The notes beneath the pieces were generated by a model. That model had not been told where the DNA came from. It saw only the letters and a list, made by a program, of their open reading frames with translations, and ran no database searches. Shown in pieces: positions 31,081 through 39,722 of a stretch of DNA of 43,037 bases. The position numbers were made by a program, and so were the translations under genes. The DNA is from Candidatus Tayloriibacteriota bacterium (GTDB lineage: Bacteria; Patescibacteriota; Minisyncoccia; Phycocordibacterales; JACOZD01), in the NCBI GenBank assembly GCA_016181525.1, contig JACOZD010000002.1, positions 1 through 43,037 of the forward strand, written 5' to 3'. Positions within the stretch are counted from its first letter, which is position 1; every line of letters starts with the position of its first letter.

Positions 31081-31650
31081 ATGCCGAAAATTAGTTGGAA
31101 AATTACATCAACGGTCGCACTCGTCGTGTTTGTTATCGTGGCGGCAATGGTGGCACCGGTGCGGTTCGCGTCAGCTGGCAGCGAAGGCGCGGACTACGAT
31201 TTTTTGATCGGGACCGGTTTTCTCTGCGGTCTTGACCCAAGTGCCTGTCCGGATATCGCAAGAGCAGATAATGGCGACACGATTGAGATTACCGGCTCGG
31301 GAGCACTGTCAACACATCCAAAATCAGTATCAGGCGGCGGGTCGTTCACCCACAAGGACGCATCTGGCGGCGTCCTGGCGAGCGGCACGTGGACTGCGGA
31401 CCAGTTAGTAAGTTTTCAGGGGTACGGTTGCGGTGGCGACGGGCTGCCGAGTTTTCTCTGCGGCGGCCGGGCTATTATCAAGGTAACGCTCTGGGTCGGT
31501 GGCGTGCCGGTTCACACCGGACTTTTGCAGGTTGATTGTTTGATTGGCGATAAAATCCCAGCGGCCGCGACAGAAGGAGTTCGCCTCTCTGTGCAAGACG
31601 CGCTCAACTTCAACAAAGAAGTAAGCGGATTCACCGTCTTTGTTGATTAA
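31081..31650 (+). CDS. Secreted hypothetical protein
   Basis: 189 residues with a clear signal peptide (ITSTVALVVFVIVAAMVAPVRFASA, about 7-32) and a likely cleavage after ASA. The mature part is Gly/Ser-rich and beta-like: FLCGLDPSACPDIA, then GDTIEITGSGALSTHPK, SGGGSFTHKDASGG and GTWTADQLVSFQGYGCGGDGLPSFLCGGR. Six cysteines could form disulfides. It resembles secreted proteins of unknown role in several bacterial and archaeal lineages (from memory). Start ATG at 31081, AAGAAG before it. Confidence 0.75.
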   Translation: MPKISWKITSTVALVVFVIVAAMVAPVRFASAGSEGADYDFLIGTGFLCGLDPSACPDIARADNGDTIEITGSGALSTHPKSVSGGGSFTHKDASGGVLASGTWTADQLVSFQGYGCGGDGLPSFLCGGRAIIKVTLWVGGVPVHTGLLQVDCLIGDKIPAAATEGVRLSVQDALNFNKEVSGFTVFVD

Positions 31651-31683
31651 AGAGTATTAAAACAAGTGCTGTATAATAAAAAG

Positions 31684-31706
31684 CAGAGACACAGTCTCTG
31701 TTTTTT
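31684..31706 (+). terminator. Rho-independent terminator
   Basis: CAGAGAC ACA GTCTCTG followed by six T. Confidence 0.9.
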
Positions 31707-31755
31707 ATTAAGTTGTCCTTCTTTTTGACTTTGGGCTTAGGTGTATAATAGAGAG

Positions 31756-32271
31756 GTGGGGAAGGTTGCCTATCTTTTGATTGCGGCAGTCTCCATCTCT
31801 GCCGCTCTTATTCTCTTTTTTCTGAAAGTCGAGAAGGACGGGTGGTCGGATTTAAAACTTGAGGTCAACGATCCCGATGTAGGGTCGGGATCCCGACCGG
31901 AGCGTCGGGACTTAAATCTAGCAACTATCCTGATTGCCGACACGCCGGAGGAGAGGGCACGCGGCCTTGGCGGCCTGGAGAAACTTCGCGAGGGAGAAGC
32001 CATGCTCTTTGTTTTTGACGAACCGGCTTACCACTCCATCTGGATGAAGGACATGAATTTCTCAATAGACATCATTTGGCTCGATGAGAATTACCGAGTG
32101 GTTGATATAAAAGAGAGGGTGGCGCCGGAAACTTATCCAAAAATCTTCACCCCGCGGGATGAGGCCAGCTATGTTTTGGAAACTAAGGCCGGCTTAGTGC
32201 CGGAGGAGGGCATAAAAGCGGGAGACATTCTCGGGGGCGGTTTACACGGCAAAGAAGTTGTGGGGCACTAG
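31756..32271 (+). CDS. DUF192 family envelope protein
   Basis: 171 residues from GTG at 31756. The GTG at 31741 overlaps a TATAAT box (31744-31749), so the downstream GTG, 6 bases after it, fits a leaderless mRNA. Membrane helix or signal at about 4-22. DUF192 core: LATILIADTPEERARGLGGLEKL, MLFVFDEPAYHSIWMKDMNFSIDIIWLDENYRVV (read in parts) and YVLETKAG ... GIKAGD. Family function is unknown. A palindromic element (31882-31918) is inserted in frame between the anchor and the DUF192 domain and is translated as part of GSGSRPERRDLN. Confidence 0.9.
   Translation: MGKVAYLLIAAVSISAALILFFLKVEKDGWSDLKLEVNDPDVGSGSRPERRDLNLATILIADTPEERARGLGGLEKLREGEAMLFVFDEPAYHSIWMKDMNFSIDIIWLDENYRVVDIKERVAPETYPKIFTPRDEASYVLETKAGLVPEEGIKAGDILGGGLHGKEVVGH
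31882..31918. repeat. Palindromic element inside the DUF192 gene
   Basis: GGGTCGGGATCCCGACC followed by GGAGCGTCGGGACTTAAATC. The same arrangement (GAGTCGGGACTCCGACC, TCAAA, GGAGCGTCGGAGCTAAATC) lies in the RNase P RNA gene at 35319-35356. Confidence 0.8.
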
Positions 32272-32364
32272 CCTTTGTCTCCAGTTATCCACTCCTGCCT
32301 CGAAATCGGTGGAGTAGAATAAGTGAACTAAAAATTTTTTATAAAAAAATTAAATTCCAGATCC

Positions 32365-34725
32365 ATGGTCAAGACAAAAAATCTTGTAAAGTCTGCAGTC
32401 CCCGCTTCGGCTGTTAAGCGAGGTGAAAAGAAGAAAGAAAACACCTTCGTAAAGGTGGTGCGCAAGCGCGACGGCACCGTCGTGCCTTTCGATATCAACA
32501 AAATCAAGAACGCTCTCTACAAGGCCATGATTCAGACCGGCGAGGGGAGCGAAGAGGAGGCGGCGGTGGTAGCCAACAAGGTTTACGCCGACCTTATTCG
32601 TATCACCAAAAAGTACAAAAACTTCATCCCCGAGGTGGAGGGTATCCAAGACACGGTTGAGGCCGAGCTTATCCTCTCCGAGTACGTCAGGACGGCCAAG
32701 GCCTACATCCTCTACCGCGAGAAGCGGGCCAAACTGCGCGAGAAGGGTTTCCATGTGCCCGCCCACGTTAAAAAGCTGGCCGCGGAGAGCAAGCGCTACT
32801 TCCGCAACCCTTTGGGCGAGTTCGTTTACTACCGCACCTACTCGCGTTGGATTGACGAGGAGGGTCGGCGGGAAACCTGGATCGAGACGGTGGACCGTTT
32901 TATGGCTTTTATGAGAGAGAATCTTGGCGGCAAGCTCAAAGAAAGCGAGTACAAAGAGCTCCGGGAAACCGTTCTCTCCCACGAGGCCATGCCCTCGATG
33001 CGGTTGCTGCAGTTTGCCGGCAGGGCCGCCCGGGCTTCGAATGTCTGCGCCTACAACTGCTCCTTTGTCGCCCCGGAGTCCTTTCAAGACCTGGCCGAGA
33101 TTATGTATATCTCCATGTGCGGCACCGGCGCCGGTTGGGAGGTCTCGGCCATAAACGTGGAAAAGTTCCCGCAGATTCTGCCCCAGACCGGCGAGAAACT
33201 CGCAACTCACGTTATTCCCGACAGCAAGGAGGGCTGGGCCGACTCATTGGTGGTTGGGATGAAGGCCTGGGCGGTCGGCAAAGACATTGATTTTGATTTC
33301 TCTCTGCTTCGTCCGGCCGGGGCTAGGCTTAAGACCATGGGCGGCAAGAGCTCCGGGCCGGAGCCTCTGCGCCGGCTCCTCGCCTTTGCCCGCGAGCGGA
33401 TGCTCGCCCGTCAAGGCCGGCGCCTGCGGCCCATCGACATTCACGACATCATCTGCATGATAGGGGACTGCGTGGTGGCCGGAGGGGTGCGCCGGAGCGC
33501 CATGATCTCCCTCTCCGACCTCGACGACGGCGAAATTCGGGATGCCAAGAAGGGCGCTTTTTACCTCACCGACCCGCACCGCTCCTTGGCCAACAACTCC
33601 GCCGTTTACCTGCGCAAGCCCACCAACGAGGAGTTTTTGGAGGAGTGGATGGCTCTCATCAAAAGCCGTTCGGGGGAGCGGGGAATATTTAATCGCGGCT
33701 CGCTCGCCAAGCAGCTGCCGGGGAGACGCCTCGAAGTTTTGAAGAAACACAAGGGCTACCTCGACCCTTCGGGGGAGAGTGTCATCGGCCACCTCGGCAC
33801 CAATCCTTGCGGAGAGATAATTCTTCAAAGCAAGCAGTTCTGCAACCTCTCCGAGGTGGTGGCCAGGCGGGAGGACGATGAGAGGTCGCTTCTGCGCAAA
33901 GTTAGGGTTGCCACCATCCTCGGCACCTATCAATCGACCTTGACCGACTTTCCCTACCTCTCCAAGGAGTGGAAAGAGCGCTGTGAGGAGGAGCGCCTCC
34001 TCGGTGTCTCCATTACCGGCCAGTGGGACTCGCCGACAGTTCGCCGTCCCGAGGTTCTCTCCAAGCTCAAAGGAGAGGCCATCAAGGTCAATCGGGAGTA
34101 CGCCAAGCGCTTTGGCGTGAGTCTCTCCACCTGCATCACCTGCGTTAAGCCCTCGGGCACTCTCTCCCAGATGGTTGACTGTTCCTCGGGCATGCACCCG
34201 CGCCACGCGCCCTACTACATCCGCCGCATTCGCATCGCCGCCACTGACGCCCTCTTTAAGATGCTCAAGGACCAGGGCGTGCCTTACTACCCGGAGACAG
34301 GGCAGACCAAGGAGAACGCCACCACCTTCGTCTTGGAGTTCCCTGTCCGCTCGCCCGACAACTCTATCTTCAAGGACGATATTACCGCCATCGAGCAGTT
34401 GGAGTACTGGAAAACGGTCAAGTTGAGCTACACCGAGCATAATCCTTCGGTGACGGTCTCGGTCGGCGACGGCGAATGGGTTGAGGTGGCCAACTGGCTT
34501 TACAAAAACTGGGATATTTTGGGGGGACTGTCTTTCCTCCCCAGAGAGAAGCACGTTTACCAGTTGGCGCCTTATGAGGACATTGATGAGAAAAAGTATC
34601 ACGAGCTGGCCAGCCGGCTTAAAAATATCGACTACTCCAAAATCATTACCTACGAAAAGAGCGACGAGACCGAAGTTAAAAAAGAGCTGGCCTGCGTGGC
34701 CGGGGTGTGCGAAGTGGTTCAGTAG
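32365..34725 (+). CDS. nrdJ: Class II (B12-dependent) ribonucleotide reductase, RTPR type
   Basis: 786 residues. An ATP-cone domain (about 28-115) precedes the catalytic barrel. NPCGE (480-484) and C493 reproduce the C408/E410/C419 spacing of the Lactobacillus leichmannii enzyme. SNVCAYNC supplies the partner cysteine. The C-terminal pair C777 and C782 (CVAGVC) matches its C731/C736 thioredoxin-linked pair. FVYYRTYSRW is also typical. It reduces ribonucleotides to deoxyribonucleotides with adenosylcobalamin, without oxygen. It contains no intein. As a small CPR genome is unlikely to make B12, the cofactor must be imported. The start at 32365 has no clear ribosome binding site. Confidence 0.96.
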   Translation: MVKTKNLVKSAVPASAVKRGEKKKENTFVKVVRKRDGTVVPFDINKIKNALYKAMIQTGEGSEEEAAVVANKVYADLIRITKKYKNFIPEVEGIQDTVEAELILSEYVRTAKAYILYREKRAKLREKGFHVPAHVKKLAAESKRYFRNPLGEFVYYRTYSRWIDEEGRRETWIETVDRFMAFMRENLGGKLKESEYKELRETVLSHEAMPSMRLLQFAGRAARASNVCAYNCSFVAPESFQDLAEIMYISMCGTGAGWEVSAINVEKFPQILPQTGEKLATHVIPDSKEGWADSLVVGMKAWAVGKDIDFDFSLLRPAGARLKTMGGKSSGPEPLRRLLAFARERMLARQGRRLRPIDIHDIICMIGDCVVAGGVRRSAMISLSDLDDGEIRDAKKGAFYLTDPHRSLANNSAVYLRKPTNEEFLEEWMALIKSRSGERGIFNRGSLAKQLPGRRLEVLKKHKGYLDPSGESVIGHLGTNPCGEIILQSKQFCNLSEVVARREDDERSLLRKVRVATILGTYQSTLTDFPYLSKEWKERCEEERLLGVSITGQWDSPTVRRPEVLSKLKGEAIKVNREYAKRFGVSLSTCITCVKPSGTLSQMVDCSSGMHPRHAPYYIRRIRIAATDALFKMLKDQGVPYYPETGQTKENATTFVLEFPVRSPDNSIFKDDITAIEQLEYWKTVKLSYTEHNPSVTVSVGDGEWVEVANWLYKNWDILGGLSFLPREKHVYQLAPYEDIDEKKYHELASRLKNIDYSKIITYEKSDETEVKKELACVAGVCEVVQ

Positions 34726-34793
34726 GGTGCAGATTCTCTCGTTTTGATTTGCGGCTTGGCGGCAAGTGTCGAGCGCTGGCGGGGGCGCGCACA

Positions 34794-34827
34794 CGAAAAC
34801 CCCCCGAATTGCTTCGGAAGGTTTTCG
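34794..34827 (+). other. Two-tier hairpin in the gap before rnpB
   Basis: CGAAAACC and GGTTTTCG enclose CCGAA TTGC TTCGG. It lies 70 bases after the RNR stop, without a T-run; it may end or protect the RNR mRNA. The rest of 34726-34944 holds no credible gene. Confidence 0.5.
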
Positions 34828-34944
34828 CGGCTGCCTACACAGAAATTGCTTTCCATGCAAGATGTACAGCCTTGCCGGTAATTCTAGACCGGTTCGGCGG
34901 TTTGTAAATGGGGTTCTTGTGGATAATTTTTTGGGCTTAAAAAT

Positions 34945-34972
34945 TTGTCTTGAGTCAATGGTATGCTATAAT
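34945..34972 (+). promoter_or_regulatory. Promoter of rnpB
   Basis: TTGTCT (34945-34950), 16 bases, TATAAT (34967-34972) with TGC in front. Transcription is expected at about 34980, matching the start of helix P1. Confidence 0.8.
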
Positions 34973-34980
34973 AGCAGAAT

Positions 34981-35553
34981 CCTGCGCTGGACAGTTGCCC
35001 AGCACTTTTGTGCCACTGAAGAGAGCAAAGCGACTAAAGTTTAGTTAGACACTTGAGTGGAGACATTTAGAGTCGGTGGAACAAAAGTGCTGGGAGGAAA
35101 GTCCGAACACCATCCAGCTCCACTTTTACTGAAGAACTCCGTATCAATCGTGAATCACTCCGGCCATGCGAACATTATCTCCGAGATTCAGCTTGCAGCG
35201 TTGTTTAGTGAAAGTGGGGCTGGAGAGCATGGTAGCGGGTAACGCCCGCCCGGAGCAATCCGAGAGGTGCGAACAGAAACGACCCGGTTAAGTCCGGCTG
35301 AAACGGCCCCGACGCGGAGTCGGGACTCCGACCTCAAAGGAGCGTCGGAGCTAAATCCTTACCTTGGTGCAAGGCCGTACTCTGGGGGCTGGACACTAGG
35401 TGCTTTGGTCTGGAAGACTTCCAGATTCAAGTCTCTAGTCTCCAGCTCTCCAGTTTGTGCCGCTTGACCCTGACGGCAACGTCAGGGCTAGAGAAATAAC
35501 TATCATCCCACTGAAAGGCAGTGGCGAGACAGAATTCGGCTTACAGGCGCAGG
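34981..35553 (+). ncRNA. rnpB: RNase P RNA, expanded
   Basis: Conserved core pieces are in order. P1 is CCTGCGC (34981-34987) with GCGCAGG (35547-35553). GGGAGGAAAGTCCG (from 35091) is the first conserved region. GGTAGCGGGTAACGCCCGCC and GAACAGAAA follow, and GACAGAATTCGGCTTACAG is the 3' conserved region. The RNA catalyses 5' maturation of tRNAs. At about 573 bases it is longer than the usual 350-400. Three expansions are visible: a P3-like arm with CCAGCACTTTTGT and its complement (about 35000-35090), an arm closed by CCAGCTCCACTTT/AAAGTGGGGCTGG (35114-35226), and a palindromic insert at 35319-35356 shared with the DUF192 gene. Confidence 0.93.
35319..35356. repeat. Palindromic element inside rnpB
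   Basis: AGTCGGGACTCCGACC, TCAAA, GGAGCGTCGGAGC then TAAATC; matches 31882-31918 within the DUF192 coding sequence. Confidence 0.8.
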
Positions 35554-35559
35554 ACCTGT

Positions 35560-35597
35560 ATCAAAACACCCCGCTTAAAAAGCGGGGTGTTTTGATA
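35560..35597 (+). terminator. Rho-independent terminator of rnpB
   Basis: ATCAAAACACCCCGCTT and its complement with loop AAAA, 17-bp stem. TTTTGATAG at the end gives a T-run. Confidence 0.93.
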
Positions 35598-35620
35598 GTT
35601 GCTTTAAGAAAAAGTTTGGA

Positions 35621-35626
35621 TATAAT
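35621..35626 (+). promoter_or_regulatory. -10 box, leaderless gene
   Basis: TATAAT, 6 bases before the ATG at 35633; TTGCTT (35599-35604) is a possible -35 at 16 bases. Confidence 0.6.
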
Positions 35627-35632
35627 CAGCTT

Positions 35633-38002
35633 ATGAGCGTCAAGGGGATTTTTCAGAATCTTTTGAACTGGGAGCGGATGCTTTTTGCGGTTCCTCTGGT
35701 CGCCTTAGTCGTCGTTCCTCTTTTTTTTATCCCCGCCTCGGCCCTCGACCTTTCTTACAGCAAGTTTTTGATAATCACTTTGCTCGCTTTGGTTTTGTCC
35801 GCCCTCTCCGTTGGCCGGGCCGTTCTCCTTCGAACGGTCACCTTCTCCTCGCATCCCATCTTTCTTACCGCCGCCTTTCTTCTTATTGTGGCCGCGGTCT
35901 CGGCCTCTTTCTCTGAAAGCGTTTTTGTTTCTTTCTTTGGTTCCGGGACGGAGACGGGCACGGCGATGATGATGTTTGTGTTCTTCGCCATTTTTACTGT
36001 TATTTCTTTGGCACCGTTTCAAAGGTCAGCCTTGCTTGCGTCTCTCTCCATCTTTGCTCTGGTTTTTGCTGTCATTGTTCTTTTCGTCATTCTTAAGTTT
36101 GTTTTCGGTCCGGATTTTTTATCCCTCGGGCTTTTTCGAGGAGTTTTTAGCAACCCTTTAGGAACTTGGTTCGACTTTGGCATTCTCTCGGGAGCCGCGG
36201 CCCTTCTTTCGCTGGTTTCTCTCGAACTGGGGAGATTTTCTCGAAAGGTCAAGGTTCTCCTTCATCTGCTTTTGCTTCTCTCCCTCCTCTCACTTGTTCT
36301 GGTTGATTTTTCGGTTTTTTTGAGGCCGGGAGGTAAATTAGCAATCTCGGAGCTGTGGCTGGCCTTAGCTCTTTTTGCCTTGATAGTCGGCCTTTACCGT
36401 TTTTGGTCCAGCCGGGGGGCCATGGTTAAAACCGGCATTCCATACCGTCTTCTCCTGGTTTTTGTCTTCTCCGCCATTTTGGTTTTCACGGGTCAGAGGG
36501 TGACGGGCGGGATTATGAAGGCCAGAGGCTACATTCAGCCAGTCGAGGTTAGGCCGTCCCTAACCTCTACCTTCCGGGTCGGGAAGGGGATACTGCGCCA
36601 GGATCCCCTGCTCGGGTCCGGCCCCAACACCTTTGTCTCGGCTTGGGGGAAGTGGAAGCCGGCCGCTGTCAACGAGACTATCTTTTGGGGGGTTGATTTC
36701 CGCCAGGGTAGAGGTTTTGTTCTGACCTCGGCTATGTCCATGGGTTTCTCCGGTTTGGTCGCCTGGCTTCTTCTGGCTGCCGCTTACCTCTACGCCGGCT
36801 GGACGATTCTGCGTCGTCCTTTACCTCAAGAGTTTCTGCAGTTCGCCTCCGTTTCGACTTTCCTCCTATCTTTGTTTTTCTGGCTCTTTGCCATTCTCTA
36901 TGTTCCATCTCTTTCCATCATCGCCCTAGCGGTGATTTTTTCCGGTTTCTTTTTCTCCACCTTGGTTTCCGGAGAGAGAGGCGATGTCAGGGAAATGAAG
37001 TTGGCTCTGGCCTCTCCGGCCGCGGCCGGCCTGGCCGCCGGTAAGGTCCTCCTCCTTCTGGCCGCCTTCATCGGAGCTTACTTCGGAGTGGCCCGGATGG
37101 CCGCCGAGGCCAGCTTTGCCAAGGCCGGAGCGGCTCTCTCGAACGTCGATCAAGCTCTGAAACACCTCCGGAGGGCGGCGGCATTTTCCGGCTCCGATCG
37201 TTACTTCCGTTCCTTGGCCGATGTATATCTCGCCAAGGCCGGCATTTTTTATTCCCAAAATCGCGATAAGCTCGGTCAACCGGAGGTCGAGCGAAATCTG
37301 GTCGCGCTTTTCGAAAACGCCATCGCCGCCGCTAGGAGGTCAGTCTCCGCCAATCCGGCCAATTACGAAAACTATCTGGCTTTAGGCAGGGTTTACGAGC
37401 TTTTGGTGCCTTACGGCATCGCCGGCGCTGACCGGGAGGCCCTTGCCAATTATCGGCGCGCCGAAAATCTCGCGCCCCGCAATCCGGGTGTGTATTTGGC
37501 GGCCGGACGATTCTTGGCCGCCACCGGCAACGGCCGGAGCGCCAAAGAGCAGGTGGAGAAGTCACTTAAGGAGAAAAGTAACTTTACCGAGGCGGTATTC
37601 CTGCTCTCGCAGATCGAGGTCACGGAGGGCAATGCTAAGAAGGCCATCGCCGCCGCCGAAAAAGCGGCTGACTTTTCGCCCCTGAACCCAGTTGTCCACT
37701 TCCAGCTCGGCTTTCTTAAGTATTCCGGCAGAGACCTCAAAGGCGCTGCCGAGTCGCTGGAGCGGGCGGTGGCTCTCAATCAATCTTACTCCAACGCCCG
37801 TTATTATCTGGGGTTGAGCTACGACCGCCTGGGGAGGAGAAAAGAGGCCTTAGAGCAGTTTAAACGGATAGCCGAGCTCAATCGAGACAGCGCCGAGGTC
37901 AAGCAGATTATCGATAATCTCGAAGAGGGACGGGGCGCTCTCTCCGGTCTCTCCGGTGTGGTCGAAGCGGATAAAAGACTTGAGCCCCCTTTCAGGGAGT
38001 AA
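35633..38002 (+). CDS. O-antigen ligase-like membrane protein with TPR domain
   Basis: 789 residues. About 12 hydrophobic helices fill residues 15-490. The large outer loop contains ARGYIQPVEVRPSLTSTFRVGKGILRQDPLLGSGPNTF (read in parts), where the DPLLGSGPNTF block is typical of O-antigen ligase/polymerase (Wzy, WaaL) proteins. Residues about 560-780 form TPR repeats (YRRAENLAPRNPGVYLAAGRFL, VHFQLGFLKYSGRDLKGAAESLERA in parts). This fusion is common in Parcubacteria. It probably attaches or polymerises surface glycans. The MurJ gene starts right after its stop, so glycan handling and lipid-carrier flipping are coupled. Confidence 0.9.
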   Translation: MSVKGIFQNLLNWERMLFAVPLVALVVVPLFFIPASALDLSYSKFLIITLLALVLSALSVGRAVLLRTVTFSSHPIFLTAAFLLIVAAVSASFSESVFVSFFGSGTETGTAMMMFVFFAIFTVISLAPFQRSALLASLSIFALVFAVIVLFVILKFVFGPDFLSLGLFRGVFSNPLGTWFDFGILSGAAALLSLVSLELGRFSRKVKVLLHLLLLLSLLSLVLVDFSVFLRPGGKLAISELWLALALFALIVGLYRFWSSRGAMVKTGIPYRLLLVFVFSAILVFTGQRVTGGIMKARGYIQPVEVRPSLTSTFRVGKGILRQDPLLGSGPNTFVSAWGKWKPAAVNETIFWGVDFRQGRGFVLTSAMSMGFSGLVAWLLLAAAYLYAGWTILRRPLPQEFLQFASVSTFLLSLFFWLFAILYVPSLSIIALAVIFSGFFFSTLVSGERGDVREMKLALASPAAAGLAAGKVLLLLAAFIGAYFGVARMAAEASFAKAGAALSNVDQALKHLRRAAAFSGSDRYFRSLADVYLAKAGIFYSQNRDKLGQPEVERNLVALFENAIAAARRSVSANPANYENYLALGRVYELLVPYGIAGADREALANYRRAENLAPRNPGVYLAAGRFLAATGNGRSAKEQVEKSLKEKSNFTEAVFLLSQIEVTEGNAKKAIAAAEKAADFSPLNPVVHFQLGFLKYSGRDLKGAAESLERAVALNQSYSNARYYLGLSYDRLGRRKEALEQFKRIAELNRDSAEVKQIIDNLEEGRGALSGLSGVVEADKRLEPPFRE

Positions 38003-39682
38003 ATGGTCCAGAAAATATTCGAGTTACTTAGCAGAGAGGTCAAGGGCCTGCACGAGACCGCTTATCTCATCGGCCTCTTTACCATTCTCTCCCAGCTTCT
38101 CGGTCTTATTCGAGACCGGCTCCTGGCCCACCTTTTCGGGGCGGGGCAGACCCTCGACATTTACTACGCCTCTTTTCGGGTCCCGGACCTGGTCTTCGCC
38201 TCGGTGGCCTCACTGGTTTCCTTCTCGGTCCTCATTCCCTTTTTGGTCGAGCGGCTTACGCGCGACCGCGACCGCGGCGCCGGCTTTATTGACTCGGTTT
38301 TTTCTTTCTTCTTCTTTCTCATCATCGCCGTCTGCGCCGCCCTTTACCTCTTGGCTCCTCAAATTTTGCCCTGGCTCATGCCCGGCTTCGCCGCTTCAGA
38401 CCGGCTCTCGGAGTTGATTCTCCTTACAAGGATTCTCCTCCTCTCGCCCATTCTTCTTGGTTTCTCAAATTTCCTGGCGAGCATTATCCAGGCTCATCGG
38501 CGTTTTATGACTTACGCTCTCTCACCCATTTTCTACAACACTGGCATCATCGCGGGAATTATCATTCTTTATCCCGCCCTCGGGGTGGTTGGGCTGGCTT
38601 GGGGAGTGGTGGCCGGCGCCTTGCTCCATCTCTTGATTCAGGTTCCGCCAGCCGTAAAAACCGGTTTTTTCCCGCGTTTGCGTCTGGATGTGGCCTGGAG
38701 CGACATCAAGAACGTTGTTTTTCTCTCCGTCTCGAGAACCTTCGCCCTCTCCGTCGGCCAGCTTTCGCAGTTTGTGCTCATCGCCTTCGCCTCGCTCATG
38801 GCCGCCGGCTCCATTGCCGTCTTTAACTTCTCCTGGAACATTCAGTCGGTGCCTTTGGGCATCATCGGTGTCAGCTACTCGGTGGCCCTCTTTCCCACCC
38901 TCTCGCGCCTGATTTCCGCCAATGACCGGAGGAAGTTCTTGGAGAAGATGGTGGTGACTGCCCGGCACATTGTTTTTTGGTCAGTGCCGGCTCTGGTTCT
39001 TTTTATTGTTCTGCGGGCCCAGATTGTCAGGACTGTTCTCGGCACGGGCCAGTTTGACTGGCAGGCCACTCGTCTCACCGCCGCCGCTTTGGCCATCTTC
39101 GCCGTCTCCCTCCTGGCCCAGAATCTCGTTCTTCTCTTTATCCGGGCCTTTTACGCCGCCGGCGATACCCGCGTGCCGGTGACGGTCAACACCTTCTCGG
39201 CCGCCGGCACAATCGCTATGGCCTTTCTTTTTTTAAAACTCTGGAATGGTTACCCGCTCTTTGGTTACTTTATAGAGACCTTGTTTAAGGTCGAGAGTCT
39301 CTCTGGCACCAAGGTTCTGGCTCTGGTCTTGGCGGCGAGCGTCGGGGCGGTTTTGAATGCGGTTGCGCTATGGTTCATTTTCGGCAGGCGTTTCAAGGGT
39401 TTTAGTCAGCCGGTCCTGGCTACCTTTTATCACTCATTTTCCGCTTCGGTCATCATGGGGGCCATCGTCCATGGCGGGCTCAATATTTTTGACGAAGTTT
39501 TCAATCTAAACACCCTGCCGGGGATTTTCTTCCAGGGGTTCTCGGCCGGGCTTTTTGGTCTGGCAGCCGGCGTGATTGTCCTCTTGGCCATGGGCAACCT
39601 CGAGATTCAGGAAGTTTTTGCCGCCTTCCGCCGCAAGTTCTGGCGCGTTCAGGCCATTACCCCGGAGCAGGAGACTCTTTAG
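38003..39682 (+). CDS. murJ: MurJ/MviN lipid II flippase
   Basis: 559 residues, about 14 hydrophobic helices, the MOP-superfamily layout. FTILSQLLGLIRDRLLAHLFGAGQTLDIYYASFRVPDLVF (in parts) is the MurJ N-terminal signature, and SVPLGIIGVSYSVALFPTLSR and RAFYAAGDTRVPV are typical of the family. It moves lipid-linked peptidoglycan precursors across the membrane. The ATG follows the previous stop directly, with AGGGAG as ribosome binding site. Thus a two-gene operon. Confidence 0.96.
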   Translation: MVQKIFELLSREVKGLHETAYLIGLFTILSQLLGLIRDRLLAHLFGAGQTLDIYYASFRVPDLVFASVASLVSFSVLIPFLVERLTRDRDRGAGFIDSVFSFFFFLIIAVCAALYLLAPQILPWLMPGFAASDRLSELILLTRILLLSPILLGFSNFLASIIQAHRRFMTYALSPIFYNTGIIAGIIILYPALGVVGLAWGVVAGALLHLLIQVPPAVKTGFFPRLRLDVAWSDIKNVVFLSVSRTFALSVGQLSQFVLIAFASLMAAGSIAVFNFSWNIQSVPLGIIGVSYSVALFPTLSRLISANDRRKFLEKMVVTARHIVFWSVPALVLFIVLRAQIVRTVLGTGQFDWQATRLTAAALAIFAVSLLAQNLVLLFIRAFYAAGDTRVPVTVNTFSAAGTIAMAFLFLKLWNGYPLFGYFIETLFKVESLSGTKVLALVLAASVGAVLNAVALWFIFGRRFKGFSQPVLATFYHSFSASVIMGAIVHGGLNIFDEVFNLNTLPGIFFQGFSAGLFGLAAGVIVLLAMGNLEIQEVFAAFRRKFWRVQAITPEQETL

Positions 39683-39705
39683 TTTTTGTATTCCGGTTTT
39701 TTTGA

Positions 39706-39711
39706 TATATT
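39706..39711 (+). promoter_or_regulatory. Extended -10 box of lepA
   Basis: TGATATATT, with the box ending 11 bases before the ATG at 39723. Confidence 0.5.
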
Positions 39712-39722
39712 GTTGTCCTTTG

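Noticed and set aside
33244-34860. 538-codon minus-strand ORF over the RNR gene
   Set aside because: Antisense shadow of a strongly supported enzyme gene; no family motif.
35057-35467. Two short ORFs inside rnpB
   Set aside because: The region is explained by RNase P RNA structure.
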